A DNA stretch of 40,784 nt from Ramlibacter sp. (GCA_014376765.1 JACMQX010000303.1:1-40784); one strand, 5' to 3'. Positions 26,602 through 35,340 are shown, counted from the stretch's first letter. Made by a program: numbers and translations. Notes: generated by a model from the letters alone, not told the origin.

Positions 26602-27888
26602 ATGCAGCAAGATATGACTGAACATACAACAGCGCAAACCAAAGTGGCAGCCAGCGAACCTCGCAGTAACCGTCCCCGCGGGCGCAGCCCAGCCCTTTTG
26701 GGAGGCTTAGGCATACTGACCGTGCTTGCCGGGATCCTGATCGCCCAACCCGCCCAGGCCCAAAACTTCCCAATTACCGCCAACCAGAAGGCCACTGCCG
26801 AGCAGGTCGCCCAGACGGGCGTTCCGATCGGCGATTTGATGCCCAATGCGCCCGACAGCTACACCGTCAAGCGCGGCGACACCCTGTGGGCCATCTCCGG
26901 CATGTACCTCAAGAGCGCCTGGCGCTGGCCCGAGCTGTGGGGCATGAACCTGCAGGACGTGCGCAACCCGCACCGCATCTACCCCGGCCAGCAGCTCTAT
27001 CTGGAAAAGAAAGACGGCCGCGCCACGCTGCGGGCCCGCTCCTCCACTTTTGACGGCCCGCCCACGGAGACCTTGCGCGTCTCGCCCCGCACCCGCTATG
27101 AGGGCCTGGCAAACGGCGCCCTGCCCACGCTGCAATCCAACCTGATCGAGCCCTTTTTGGCCGAACCCATCATCGTGGACGAGGCCACGCTGCTGGCGGC
27201 GCCGCGTATCGTCGCCGCGCGCGAAGGCCGCGTCCTGCTCAGCCGCGGCGACCGTGCCTACGCCCGGGGCGAAGGCAATGCCGTCCTCACGGGCGAAAAG
27301 GGCGCGCCGTTTGAATACCGTGTGTTCCGCAACGCCACGCCGCTGAAAGACCCGGTGACCAAGGTGGTGCTGGGGTACGAGGCGCAGTATGTCGGCAAAG
27401 CCGAACTGGTACGCGGTGAGAGCACACGCCCAAGCGTCAACAGCGATGGCAAGGCCCAGACCGACATCATTCCCGCCACGATCGACATCGTCGGCGCCAA
27501 GGAGGAAATGCGCGTGGGCGACCGGCTCCTGCCCGAACCGCCGCGCCAGCTGCTCAGCTTTACGCCGCGCGCGCCCGAACAGGCCATTGAGGGCGTGATC
27601 GTGTCGGTTTACGGCAGCGCGGTGCGCAATGCCGCGCAGAACCAGGTCGTGGTCATCAACAAGGGCACGGCCGAAGGCATCCAGAGCGGCTACGTGATGG
27701 CCATCATCACCGACGGCGATCGCGTGGTCGACAGCACGGTAGCCGGCAAGAAAACGCCGATCAAGCTGCCAGACGAGCGCAACGGCCTGCTGATGGTGTT
27801 CCGCCCGTTTGAGCACCTGTCCTATGCCTTGATCCTGGAGATCAAGGACGGCGTGAAGATTGGTGACCGCGTCACCAACCCCCGCTAA
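26602..27888 (+). CDS. LysM-domain peptidoglycan-binding protein
   Basis: 428 residues. An uncleaved or cleavable signal anchor spans ~32-54 (ends AQPAQAQ). One LysM domain occupies 87-135 (YTVKRGDTLWAISG ... NPHRIYPGQQLYL), including a WRWPELW insertion frequent in beta-proteobacterial LysM proteins found next to dprA. The remaining ~290 residues are a conserved-looking beta-rich region with VSVYGSAVRNAAQNQVVV and NKGTAEGIQSG, resembling the C-terminus of other periplasmic LysM proteins. It probably binds the cell wall. ATG 26614 is an alternative start. dprA begins 30 bases after the stop. Confidence 0.88.
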   Translation: MQQDMTEHTTAQTKVAASEPRSNRPRGRSPALLGGLGILTVLAGILIAQPAQAQNFPITANQKATAEQVAQTGVPIGDLMPNAPDSYTVKRGDTLWAISGMYLKSAWRWPELWGMNLQDVRNPHRIYPGQQLYLEKKDGRATLRARSSTFDGPPTETLRVSPRTRYEGLANGALPTLQSNLIEPFLAEPIIVDEATLLAAPRIVAAREGRVLLSRGDRAYARGEGNAVLTGEKGAPFEYRVFRNATPLKDPVTKVVLGYEAQYVGKAELVRGESTRPSVNSDGKAQTDIIPATIDIVGAKEEMRVGDRLLPEPPRQLLSFTPRAPEQAIEGVIVSVYGSAVRNAAQNQVVVINKGTAEGIQSGYVMAIITDGDRVVDSTVAGKKTPIKLPDERNGLLMVFRPFEHLSYALILEIKDGVKIGDRVTNPR

Positions 27889-27917
27889 AGCGCTTGCCTC
27901 CCTTTTTCGCTGAAGAC

Positions 27918-29087
27918 ATGGAGCGCGATGAACTCGTCGGGTGGCTACGCCTGACTCTCACGCCGGGCGTTGGCAACGGCGCCTGCCGCCGCCTGCTGGC
28001 CGCGTTCGGCCTGCCCGGCGCGATATTTTCACAATCGGACGCTGCGCTAGGCCAGGTCGTCACTGCGGCACAAATACTCGCGCTGCAGACACAGCCGCCC
28101 GAACTGCCCGCACTGCTTGAGACCACCTGGCAATGGCTGCAGGAGGGCCGTGACCAGCGATGCATCCTGGCGCTGGACGACTCCCGCTACCCCGCAGCGC
28201 TGCTGGCCACGGATGACCCGCCGCTCATGCTCTACGCCATGGGCCGCATTGATCTCATGCCCGAACCTGAGCGCAGCATTGCCATCGTGGGCAGCCGCAA
28301 TCCGACGCCGCAGGGCGACAGCAATGCGCGCGCATTCGCCAGGGCCCTGAGTGCCGCCGGTCTCACCGTGGTGTCTGGCCTGGCGCTGGGGGTGGACGGT
28401 GCCGCGCATCGGGGCGCACTTGAAGGCCATGAAGACAGCCCGGGGACGCCAGCAGCTGCGCGCCTGAGCACCATTGCGGTGATTGGGACAGGCCTGGACC
28501 GGGTCTACCCCAAGCGGCACCTGTCGCTGGCCCATCGCATTGCGGCAAGCGGGCTCATCCTCAGCGAATTTCCGCTGGGCACGCCGGCCCTGGCGCATAA
28601 CTTTCCCAAGCGCAACCGCATTATCGCGGCACTGGCCCAAGGCACCTTGGTGGTGGAAGCGGCGCTGCAATCGGGATCGCTGATCACCGCCCGAATGGCG
28701 GTGGAGCAGGGCAAGGAGGTGTTTGCCATCCCCGGCTCCATCCACTCGCCCCAATCACGCGGCTGCCACGCCTTGATCCGGCAAGGCGCCAAGCTGGTGG
28801 AGTCGGCGCAGGACGTGCTGGAAGAGCTGCGCCTGCCCGCGGGCGTCACGACTGTTCGCGTCATTACGGCCGGCACCACCGCTGCCAGCGCGCACAGCCA
28901 TGCGGCGCAGTCTGACCGATCCGGACTGTTGCAGTGCCTGGGTTTTGACCCTGTGAGCATCGACGCGCTGGTGGCGCGTACTGGCATGGACACTGCAACG
29001 CTGTTGGCGCAATTGCTTGAACTGGAGCTGGATGGGCAGGTGGCCCGCTTGCCCGGCGGGCTGTTCCAGCGGATGGCCATCGCCTGA
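27918..29087 (+). CDS. dprA: DNA-processing protein DprA (Smf)
   Basis: 389 residues from ATG 27918; the frame opens earlier at TTG 27894 but the ATG fits family N-termini. The protein loads RecA on incoming single-stranded DNA during natural transformation and is widespread even in non-competent species. Seen: an N-terminal helical region (~1-90), the Rossmann-like core (~115-320) with IAIVGSRNPTPQGD near 119, VVSGLALGVDGAAHRGAL and FPKRNRIIAALAQGTLVVEA, then a C-terminal winged-helix (~330-389). A ~12-residue insertion after GALEG (EDSPGTPAAARL) is noticeable. smg follows, as in E. coli (smf-smg). Confidence 0.95.
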   Translation: MERDELVGWLRLTLTPGVGNGACRRLLAAFGLPGAIFSQSDAALGQVVTAAQILALQTQPPELPALLETTWQWLQEGRDQRCILALDDSRYPAALLATDDPPLMLYAMGRIDLMPEPERSIAIVGSRNPTPQGDSNARAFARALSAAGLTVVSGLALGVDGAAHRGALEGHEDSPGTPAAARLSTIAVIGTGLDRVYPKRHLSLAHRIAASGLILSEFPLGTPALAHNFPKRNRIIAALAQGTLVVEAALQSGSLITARMAVEQGKEVFAIPGSIHSPQSRGCHALIRQGAKLVESAQDVLEELRLPAGVTTVRVITAGTTAASAHSHAAQSDRSGLLQCLGFDPVSIDALVARTGMDTATLLAQLLELELDGQVARLPGGLFQRMAIA

Positions 29088-29177
29088 CAGGCCGGGATCA
29101 ACGGTGGCGCGCAGACGTCGCTGTTGCTGTTACACCCGACATGCGCCCCGCGCGCGTTCTTGCGCTATATTGGGATC

Positions 29178-29690
29178 ATGTTTGAAGTGCTCGTATTCGT
29201 GTACGAAAATTATTGGCGAGGCGATGCATGCCCGGAGCCCCAGCAACTGGGGCGCAAGCTGACCTCCGTCGGGTTTGACCCCGACGAAATCCAGGAGGCC
29301 ATCACATGGCTGGAGGGCCTGACTTTCGCCACCCACGGCACGCCGCTGGGTTCTGCCACTGGCCCTGGCCCCACTTCCGACATCATCCTGAAGGAAACGC
29401 TGCTGCCGGGTCAGTCACCGGACAGTCTTCGCGTCTACTCCGTGGCCGAGCAGGACCACCTGGGCGCTGAATGTCTGGGCTTTGTCAGCTTCCTTGAATC
29501 CGCTGGCGTGCTGCCGCCCGCCATGCGGGAGATCGTCATGGACCGCGCCATGGCGGCGCCTGGCGACCCTGTCAGCCTGGACGACCTCAAGATCATCGTG
29601 CTGATGGTCTACTGGAGCTTCGGCGAAGAGCCCGACGCCCTGGTGCTCGACGAACTGTGCGATGACGCGCAGGACCGCGTCGCCCACTAA
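29178..29690 (+). CDS. smg: Smg family protein (DUF494)
   Basis: 170 residues from ATG 29178, starting MFEVLVFVYENYW, the characteristic Smg opening. The family is conserved next to dprA/smf, def and fmt in beta- and gamma-proteobacteria, and its biochemical role is unknown. A longer frame to 29124 adds 18 unrelated residues. Length is slightly over the usual ~157 owing to a Gly/Pro-rich insertion (GSATGPGPTSD) at about 57-67. Confidence 0.9.
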   Translation: MFEVLVFVYENYWRGDACPEPQQLGRKLTSVGFDPDEIQEAITWLEGLTFATHGTPLGSATGPGPTSDIILKETLLPGQSPDSLRVYSVAEQDHLGAECLGFVSFLESAGVLPPAMREIVMDRAMAAPGDPVSLDDLKIIVLMVYWSFGEEPDALVLDELCDDAQDRVAH

Positions 29691-29713
29691 TCACTCTTTC
29701 TGCCGTTGCCTGA

Positions 29714-29731
29714 CCCCCTTGAATGAGGGGG
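29714..29731. repeat. Small inverted repeat after smg
   Basis: CCCCCT, 6-base loop, AGGGGG, 23 bases after the smg stop. There is no T-tract, so it is a poor candidate for an intrinsic terminator; it may be a leader or attenuating hairpin ahead of the lipoprotein at 29856. Confidence 0.4.
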
Positions 29732-29855
29732 CGCACTCCCCGAATTGTGGGATGGGCCTGTACCTCCCCTGTAGATAAGATTGCCCGCAGCCTTGGCTGA
29801 TGTTCAGTCCAGTGATCAGTCAATTGGGCCCTCACTCATCTTCAGGAGATTTTTC

Positions 29856-30830
29856 ATGAAACGTATGTACAAAGCCATGCTTGGCGCCGCCGCCGCGCTG
29901 GCAGCTGCCGCTGTCCTGGTCGCCTGCGGCGGGAGCGATACCCCCGCAGCGGCGGCCGCCTCCACAACGATCACTGGCTCTGCGGTCAAGGGACCGGTCA
30001 ACGGCGCAACGGTCAACGTCTATCGCGTCGATGCAGGGGGCGTGAAGGGCGCGCTGCTGGCGACCACTACCACCGGTACCGGCGGCTCCTATAACGTGAC
30101 GCTCACCGGCTACACCGGCGATGTCTTGATTGAAGTCACGGGCGGCACCTACACCGACGAAGCCACGGGCGCTACCCGTCCCTTGTCCGAGACCTTGCGC
30201 GTTGCCACCACATCAGGCGCTGGCGGCGGCACCATCACCGGGATCGTCACGCCCCTCACCACGGTGGCTTACAGCCTGGGCCAGGTGGGAGGCACCGGCG
30301 GCGTCACCCTCGCCACGTACAACGCGGCTTTAAGCAGCATTGCCAGCCAGTTCAACCTGGGAACGACGAACCTCGTGACGACATTGCCATCCGTAACAGG
30401 CACCACCAATGCCTACGGCCTGATGCTGCGGGCCGTGTCGCAATACGTTGCCAATGGCGGGACGCTCAACACCTTCCTGAACTGGACATCCCCGTCATCG
30501 TTCCAGGTCGCCTTCAGCACCGCTTATGGCACGATCAATGGCACGCCCATCAGCTTCACCTTCAATGCCAACGGTGTGACCATCACCGGCACGGGCGCTG
30601 GCGGCGGCGGCGGCAGCGGGACTTGCGGCATCACTGCCCGCGGTACGGTTCAAGGCTTTCCGATCGACATCAACTATTGCGTAAGCGGTCTGCCTGGATC
30701 GTGCGACGCTGGAAATTCTTCGCTTACCCAAAGCCTCTCAGCTGCAGGCAGCGCAGGGGGTGCAGCCAACCTGACCTACACCTACGCGCCGTCCTGCGCA
30801 GCGGGCGCAATGAACATCACGCTGCAATAA
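29856..30830 (+). CDS. Lipoprotein of unknown function
   Basis: 324 residues from ATG 29856, with AGGAG 8 bases upstream; the frame runs back to 29781 without an RBS. The signal peptide is extremely Ala-rich and ends VLVAC (C24). Residues ~40-120 (ITGSAVKGPVNGATVNVYRVD ... GSYNVTLTGYTGDVLIEV, quoted in parts) look like a carboxypeptidase-regulatory or transthyretin-like beta-sandwich. The middle is a Thr/Ser-rich region. A Gly-rich spacer (~250) leads to a small C-terminal domain with four cysteines (CGI, NYC, GSCD, PSCA), likely two disulfides in the periplasm or outside. Function unknown. Its own terminator follows. Confidence 0.82.
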   Translation: MKRMYKAMLGAAAALAAAAVLVACGGSDTPAAAAASTTITGSAVKGPVNGATVNVYRVDAGGVKGALLATTTTGTGGSYNVTLTGYTGDVLIEVTGGTYTDEATGATRPLSETLRVATTSGAGGGTITGIVTPLTTVAYSLGQVGGTGGVTLATYNAALSSIASQFNLGTTNLVTTLPSVTGTTNAYGLMLRAVSQYVANGGTLNTFLNWTSPSSFQVAFSTAYGTINGTPISFTFNANGVTITGTGAGGGGGSGTCGITARGTVQGFPIDINYCVSGLPGSCDAGNSSLTQSLSAAGSAGGAANLTYTYAPSCAAGAMNITLQ

Positions 30831-30847
30831 GCACCACTGCACTAATT

Positions 30848-30882
30848 CACAACGGGGGCAACTTGCCCCCGTTGTGCTTTTT
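30848..30882 (+). terminator. Rho-independent terminator after the lipoprotein
   Basis: CACAACGGGGGC, 5-base loop AACTT, GCCCCCGTTGTG (12-bp perfect stem, 30848-30876) followed by CTTTTT. It starts 18 bases after the stop at 30830 and separates that gene from the FlgM-like ORF. Confidence 0.95.
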
Positions 30883-30953
30883 GAAGCGCTCCGCGGGATT
30901 TCAGATTTCCGACCTCGCGCCGAAGAAAGCGTAGTGACTCTTTCGTGCACCCC

Positions 30954-31115
30954 ATGAAAACCAGCCGGACCCCAGCCCAGCCCGAATTTGACGGCGCGAA
31001 AATCGAGGCAATCCAACGCGCGATCCAGCAAGGCACATTCAAGCCTGATGCAAACCGGATCGCCGACAGACTGCTGGCGAACGGTAACTGGCGCAGGCTG
31101 CAGCAGTCACACTGA
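30954..31115 (+). CDS. Very short FlgM-like protein (anti-sigma-28), 53 residues
   Basis: ATG 30954 to TGA 31113-31115. Residues ~12-42 (FDGAKIEAIQRAIQQGTF, then KPDANRIADRLLA) match the C-terminal sigma-28-binding helices of FlgM, the same pattern as the E. coli segment from LERVEALKLAIRNGE to KIADALI. FlgM is usually 90-105 residues; the N-terminal half, which is disordered and used for export through the flagellar apparatus, is missing. An in-frame stop at 30882-30884 limits any extension, and the only other start is a GTG at 30945. No good RBS is visible. It lies 14 bases from the stop of the convergent fliA. Either a compact anti-sigma factor or a truncated remnant; the proximity to fliA favours a functional link or common origin. 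Confidence 0.68.
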   Translation: MKTSRTPAQPEFDGAKIEAIQRAIQQGTFKPDANRIADRLLANGNWRRLQQSH

Positions 31116-31129
31116 AGCACGGCAGGATT

Positions 31130-31900
31130 TCAGGGGTTGGTCAGGGCCCGCAGCTGCACAATCGTCTGGCCGTGGATCTGGCACACGCGGGACTCTGTGA
31201 GGCAGAGCGCCGCAGCGATCTCGCGCAGGTTCATGTCATGTTCGTAGTACATGCTCATCACGAATTGCTGGCGCTCTGGCAGGTTGGTGATGGCGGCGAC
31301 CAGCGCCTCGCGAAAACGCCTGTCCGCCAGCTTGGCCGCCGGGTCAGCCGTTTTATCCGCCTGGGTGTGGCTGTCCAGGTAGCTAAACGCGCCATCCTCA
31401 GAGTCATAGTCGTCGCTGTAAACAAGCTGCGCACCGCGTACATCGGCCAATATCTCGTGGTAGCCCTGAAGTGACAGCGCCATGTGCGCGGCCACTTCCT
31501 GGCCCGTCGGTGCGCGCTGCAGTTCATGCTCAAGCTGCTGTATGGCCGAGCCGATGTCGCGCTGGCTCTTGCGCACCGAGCGGGGAACCCAGTCGCTTGC
31601 GCGAAGTTCATCGAGCATCGCGCCGCGTACGCGCTGCATGGCAAAAGTTTCGAACTGGGCGCCGTGGCCTGCTTCGTAGCGCTGCATGGCATCCATCAGG
31701 CCAATGGAGCCGGCCTGGATCAGATCGTCCAGCTGGACATTAGGGGGCAGCCGGCCGAGCATCTTGAGGGCGACCCGGCGAACCATGGGCAGGTAGGACT
31801 CAATGGGACCACACAGGCTCGCCGTACCACTGGCTGCAGCCGCAGCGCCGCGCGCCAGGTGGGTCTCACGCAGCGTGGGGGTCGGGGTTGCGGTTTGCAT
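31130..31900 (-). CDS. fliA: RNA polymerase sigma-28 factor FliA
   Basis: A 256-residue sigma factor for late flagellar and chemotaxis genes. Region 2 spans ~57-110 with DLIQAGSIGLMDAM (59-72) and GAMLDELRASDWVPRSVR (93-110), the signature of the FliA group. Region 3 (~112-150) and region 4 (~205-256, LPERQQFVMSMYYEHDMNLREIA then a helix-turn-helix with ESRVCQIHGQ) are complete. The first ~30 residues are a Thr/Ala-rich extension. No other flagellar structural gene is in the window, so this copy is detached from its regulon apart from the FlgM-like ORF. The 167-base spacer upstream (31901-32067) shows no clear promoter. Confidence 0.93.
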   Translation of the reverse strand: MQTATPTPTLRETHLARGAAAAASGTASLCGPIESYLPMVRRVALKMLGRLPPNVQLDDLIQAGSIGLMDAMQRYEAGHGAQFETFAMQRVRGAMLDELRASDWVPRSVRKSQRDIGSAIQQLEHELQRAPTGQEVAAHMALSLQGYHEILADVRGAQLVYSDDYDSEDGAFSYLDSHTQADKTADPAAKLADRRFREALVAAITNLPERQQFVMSMYYEHDMNLREIAAALCLTESRVCQIHGQTIVQLRALTNP

Positions 31901-32067
31901 CAGGGCGGCTCTTTGTGTCTGTTTGTGACAAGACCATTGTGAGGAGCCTGGCGCTGCGCAGTCCTAAGTCAAATCCTTGCGGGGGCCTAGCCGATTCCCT
32001 AGCAGCGCAGAGGTGGCATGCTTGAGGCAAGCCGCTGGACGGACCTTTTCATGAAAATCCTGCAGGT

Positions 32068-34365
32068 TCAGCCCAGGAGACGTTCCGGATTGGCATCCAG
32101 CTTGGCCAGTGCGTCGCGGGTGGCGCGCACGGTCAGGGCTTCTTCCTCGGTGGGTACGAGGAGGCCGGCCTGCAGGTAGGAGGCCAGGCGCCGCTGCTGG
32201 ATCAGGTAGCTCTTGCCGTCGGTCGAGGCAAAGAGGTGCAGCTGCTTGCGGTCGCTGCGCCAGGCGAATTGCACCTGGCTCATCTTGTTGTTGTGGTCCA
32301 GTGTGAACCAGGCCCCCAGTTGCAGCTCGTTGGCCCAGGCCAACATGGCGTCGCCTGGCTTTGAGCCGCCATCGGCCACGACCTCAATGGCCGATGCGTC
32401 GATACCCAGCATCATCTCGATGCTTTCAGCATCCAGCGCCAGGTCACCGCCCTCGCTGGCGTCCTCGCTGACAAAGTCTTCCAGGTTGGCAAGGCGCTTG
32501 GCCATAGCGTCAATCTGGTCGCGCGGGATAGCCTGGGTTTTGGACAGGAAGGCATCTGCCAGCGTGTCGCCGATCACCTTGATGTGTCCTTCTTGTGCGG
32601 GCCCTTGAACGCCCAGCAGGGTCATGCCCTGACGCAGCCGCTGCAGCAGTGCCGGCAAGTCCTGGATGACGCGGGCGCGGTCATTGCGGTTGGGCTTGGC
32701 GCTGGCGGCCCAGACCAGGTCGGCGGCCGACTTCTTTAGCGCGATGGTGTCCACATGCTGCGGGCCGTTCTTGATAGCCGCCAACGCCAGCACCTCCGCC
32801 CAGACCTTGAACAGGAATTCGCGGATTTCATCGCGCACCGGGATGTCACGCAGCATGTTGCGCATCTCGATGGTGTACTGGATCGCCAGCGTTTCTTTTT
32901 GCTCGACTTGCTGGGCCACGCTGACCAGTCGCTGGCTGGAGTCGCTCTCGGTCAGGAAGCGGGCAAGAAATTTCTGGAACTCCTCGTAGACCAGCTGGAA
33001 TACGCGCCGGCCGGTCTCGGGATATTGCTCGATGACCTGCACCACCCGCTTGATTTCCTGCTCCATCGCGCCGCCGGAGACGGCGCTGGCATCAAAACCC
33101 ATGACACAGGAGCCCATGCGGTCAATCAGCTGGCGCGCAGGATGCTGCAGCGTGCCAAAAAACTCGGGCTCCGACAGCGCCACCCGAAGCACGGGCATCT
33201 GCAGTCTTGCAAACCACACGCGCACGGCAGGCGGGATGCGTTCTTCCGACAGGATGCTCTGGAACATCAGCGCCACGATCTCTATGGTGGCTTTCTCGGC
33301 GGTGGTGGTGGCCTTTTTCTTGAGTTCGGTGGTGCGCTGGCGCACCACCGTGGCAGCCTGCTCGACACCAACGACGCCGTCAAACGCGACGCCCGACATG
33401 CTGACCCCTTGCTCCATGTGGGTCGCGTCAATGCGGGAGATCGCCTCGGCCAGGGCCGGCGAGGCCTTGCCGGTGTGCGTGGCGTCAAAGTCGGCGCCCT
33501 TGTCGCTCAGCATGCGTTTAAGCCGGCCGAGAACGCCTTGGGCCCGCTGGCGGGCGCGCGCCAGCGGCGTGCCCGTCGTCATCATGCGGGTTTCTTCAGC
33601 CGTGGCACTGCGGCTTGGCCGGCCGGACTGGGCGCTGTTCATGGCCCCTGCAGCGGAATTAGGGTCGCTACGCGCTGCGGCACCAGCACGCGCAGCGGCG
33701 GACAGGTCACCGCCTGCGGTACGCCGCACCAACGGCTTAAGGTCAATCTCGGGCATGACGCCCCGCTCGATAAGGAACTCGTTCGTGCGGTTGTACGACT
33801 CGATGGCGCGCTCAATAAAAACCTGCTGAACGGCATCATTGACCATCGCCCAGACTTCGCGGTTCAGGCCGCTGGCGCCCCATTGCTCCACCAGCAACTG
33901 CGTGATGACTTCAGGGCGCAGCACGTCGTGGCTGGCCAGTTCGGTAATGTTTTCGAGCCGCTGGATGCGAAGACGCAGGTCATTGAGGTCGGTCACCTTT
34001 TCGGCCACCGCGAGCGCGATGCGTGAGGCCAGGATCCTGTTTTCAACGACCTCATCGCCGATCAGCTCAAACGACATTCCCTTGCCCAGCCGCCCCTGCG
34101 TGGTGGCTGTTGGCGGCACCAGGGCGCGCTGCCAGGCCTGCGCTGTACCAGCTGCCCAGGCCTTGTAGCAGGTCTGGAAGAGCTGCATGGCGTCACGCCG
34201 CTCCTGAATATCCCGGCCGCTGCTGCCCTGATCTGACAGCGCCTGCAGTTTGTTGAACGCGGCCTTGGCCAGCTCCGGCACGACTTGGGACAAGTCGCCC
34301 ACAAATCTCTCTCGGGCCTGCCGCCCCAGCTGCAGTTGGGAGTTTTGGGGGAGCGCCGGTGCCAT
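32068..34365 (-). CDS. DUF1631 family protein
   Basis: A 765-residue, largely helical, soluble protein with no signal peptide or membrane segment. Size and style match the DUF1631 family of beta- and gamma-proteobacteria, whose function I do not know. Features: a conserved-looking N-terminus with FQTCYKAWAAGTAQAW, a low-complexity Ala/Ser/Arg linker (~225-270), a central helical block with FFGTLQHPARQLIDRMGSCV, and a C-terminal beta-containing stretch (~660-740: GAWFTLDHNNKMSQVQFAW, LFASTDGKSYLIQQRR) resembling a PilZ-like barrel by eye only. It starts 9 bases after the secF stop, so it may be cotranscribed with secDF, and it is followed 167 bases later by fliA. Confidence 0.85.
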   Translation of the reverse strand: MAPALPQNSQLQLGRQARERFVGDLSQVVPELAKAAFNKLQALSDQGSSGRDIQERRDAMQLFQTCYKAWAAGTAQAWQRALVPPTATTQGRLGKGMSFELIGDEVVENRILASRIALAVAEKVTDLNDLRLRIQRLENITELASHDVLRPEVITQLLVEQWGASGLNREVWAMVNDAVQQVFIERAIESYNRTNEFLIERGVMPEIDLKPLVRRTAGGDLSAAARAGAAARSDPNSAAGAMNSAQSGRPSRSATAEETRMMTTGTPLARARQRAQGVLGRLKRMLSDKGADFDATHTGKASPALAEAISRIDATHMEQGVSMSGVAFDGVVGVEQAATVVRQRTTELKKKATTTAEKATIEIVALMFQSILSEERIPPAVRVWFARLQMPVLRVALSEPEFFGTLQHPARQLIDRMGSCVMGFDASAVSGGAMEQEIKRVVQVIEQYPETGRRVFQLVYEEFQKFLARFLTESDSSQRLVSVAQQVEQKETLAIQYTIEMRNMLRDIPVRDEIREFLFKVWAEVLALAAIKNGPQHVDTIALKKSAADLVWAASAKPNRNDRARVIQDLPALLQRLRQGMTLLGVQGPAQEGHIKVIGDTLADAFLSKTQAIPRDQIDAMAKRLANLEDFVSEDASEGGDLALDAESIEMMLGIDASAIEVVADGGSKPGDAMLAWANELQLGAWFTLDHNNKMSQVQFAWRSDRKQLHLFASTDGKSYLIQQRRLASYLQAGLLVPTEEEALTVRATRDALAKLDANPERLLG

Positions 34366-34374
34366 GGTGAGATC

Positions 34375-35328
34375 TTAGACCGTGGCGCCCACGTTGGGGT
34401 CGTTCGGGTCTTCTTCTTTTTTGCCGCCGGCGCGAACCAGGTCTTCGCGCTTGACGCCCAGCCACATGGCAATGGCCGCTGCCACAAAGACCGACGAGTA
34501 AATACCGAACAGGATGCCGATGGTCAGCGCCAGGGCAAAGTAGTACAGCGTCGCGCCGCCAAACAGCAGCATTGACAGCACCATGATCTGGGTCGCGCCG
34601 TGGGTGATGATGGTCCGGCTGATGGTGGAAGTGATCGCGTTGTCGATGATCTCCTCTGTGTTCATCTTGCGAAAGCGCCTGAAGTTCTCCCGTATCCGGT
34701 CAAAAATCACCACCGATTCGTTCACGGAATAGCCCAGCACCGCCAGCACTGCTGCCAATACCGCCAGAGAAAACTCCCACTGGAAGAATGCAAAAAAGCC
34801 CAGGATGATCACCACGTCATGCAGGTTGGCAATGATGGCCGCTACCGCGAATTTCCATTCAAAGCGGAAGGCCAGGTAGACCATGATGCCGACCACCACC
34901 ATGCCCAGGGCCTTGAGGCCGTCGGTGGCGAGCTCCTCCCCGACCTGCGGGCCGACGAATTCCGTACGCCGCAGAACAACCGCCGGGTCAGCCGCCTTGT
35001 GCGCGGCCATGACCTTGTCGCTTTGCTGCGCCGAGCTCACACCCTTTTGCGCGGGCAGGCGGATCATCACGTCGCGCGCGGTGCCGAAGTTCTGCACTTG
35101 CACATCAGTAAAGCCCAACGCCGAGATCGAGCCGCGCAGGCGCTCAACGTCGGCGGGCTGCGAATAGGCCACTTCCATCACGGTGCCGCCGGTGAACTCC
35201 ACCGACAGGTGCAGTCCCCGGCTGAACAGGAAAAACACCGCCGCAGCAAAGGTGAGGAACGAGACGAGGTTGAATATCAGCGCGTTCTTCATGAACGGGA
35301 TATCGCGCCTGATTTTGAAAAATTCCAT
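34375..35328 (-). CDS. secF: Protein translocase subunit SecF
   Basis: A 317-residue inner-membrane protein with six predicted membrane segments and one large periplasmic loop. With SecD it uses the proton gradient to pull exported proteins through SecYEG. The first loop begins GLHLSVEFTGGTVMEV, and the fourth-segment hallmark VLGYSVNESVVIFDRIRENFR (shown here as its core GYSVNESVVIFDRIREN) is present. GAGG lies 9 bases before the ATG and the secD stop 12 bases before it. C-terminus is charged (GGKKEEDPNDPN). Confidence 0.96.
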   Translation of the reverse strand: MEFFKIRRDIPFMKNALIFNLVSFLTFAAAVFFLFSRGLHLSVEFTGGTVMEVAYSQPADVERLRGSISALGFTDVQVQNFGTARDVMIRLPAQKGVSSAQQSDKVMAAHKAADPAVVLRRTEFVGPQVGEELATDGLKALGMVVVGIMVYLAFRFEWKFAVAAIIANLHDVVIILGFFAFFQWEFSLAVLAAVLAVLGYSVNESVVIFDRIRENFRRFRKMNTEEIIDNAITSTISRTIITHGATQIMVLSMLLFGGATLYYFALALTIGILFGIYSSVFVAAAIAMWLGVKREDLVRAGGKKEEDPNDPNVGATV

Positions 35329-35340
35329 GGCTTTGCCTCT

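Noticed and set aside
26457..26846. 129-residue minus-strand ORF in the def/LysM spacer
   Set aside because: Half of it is antisense to the LysM signal peptide; no RBS and no similarity recognised.
31960..32000. Possible sigma-28 promoter (TAAG ... GCCGATTC) near the fliA upstream region
   Set aside because: The -10-like element lies on the plus strand, spacing to the TAAG is 21 bases rather than 15, and no plus-strand gene follows.
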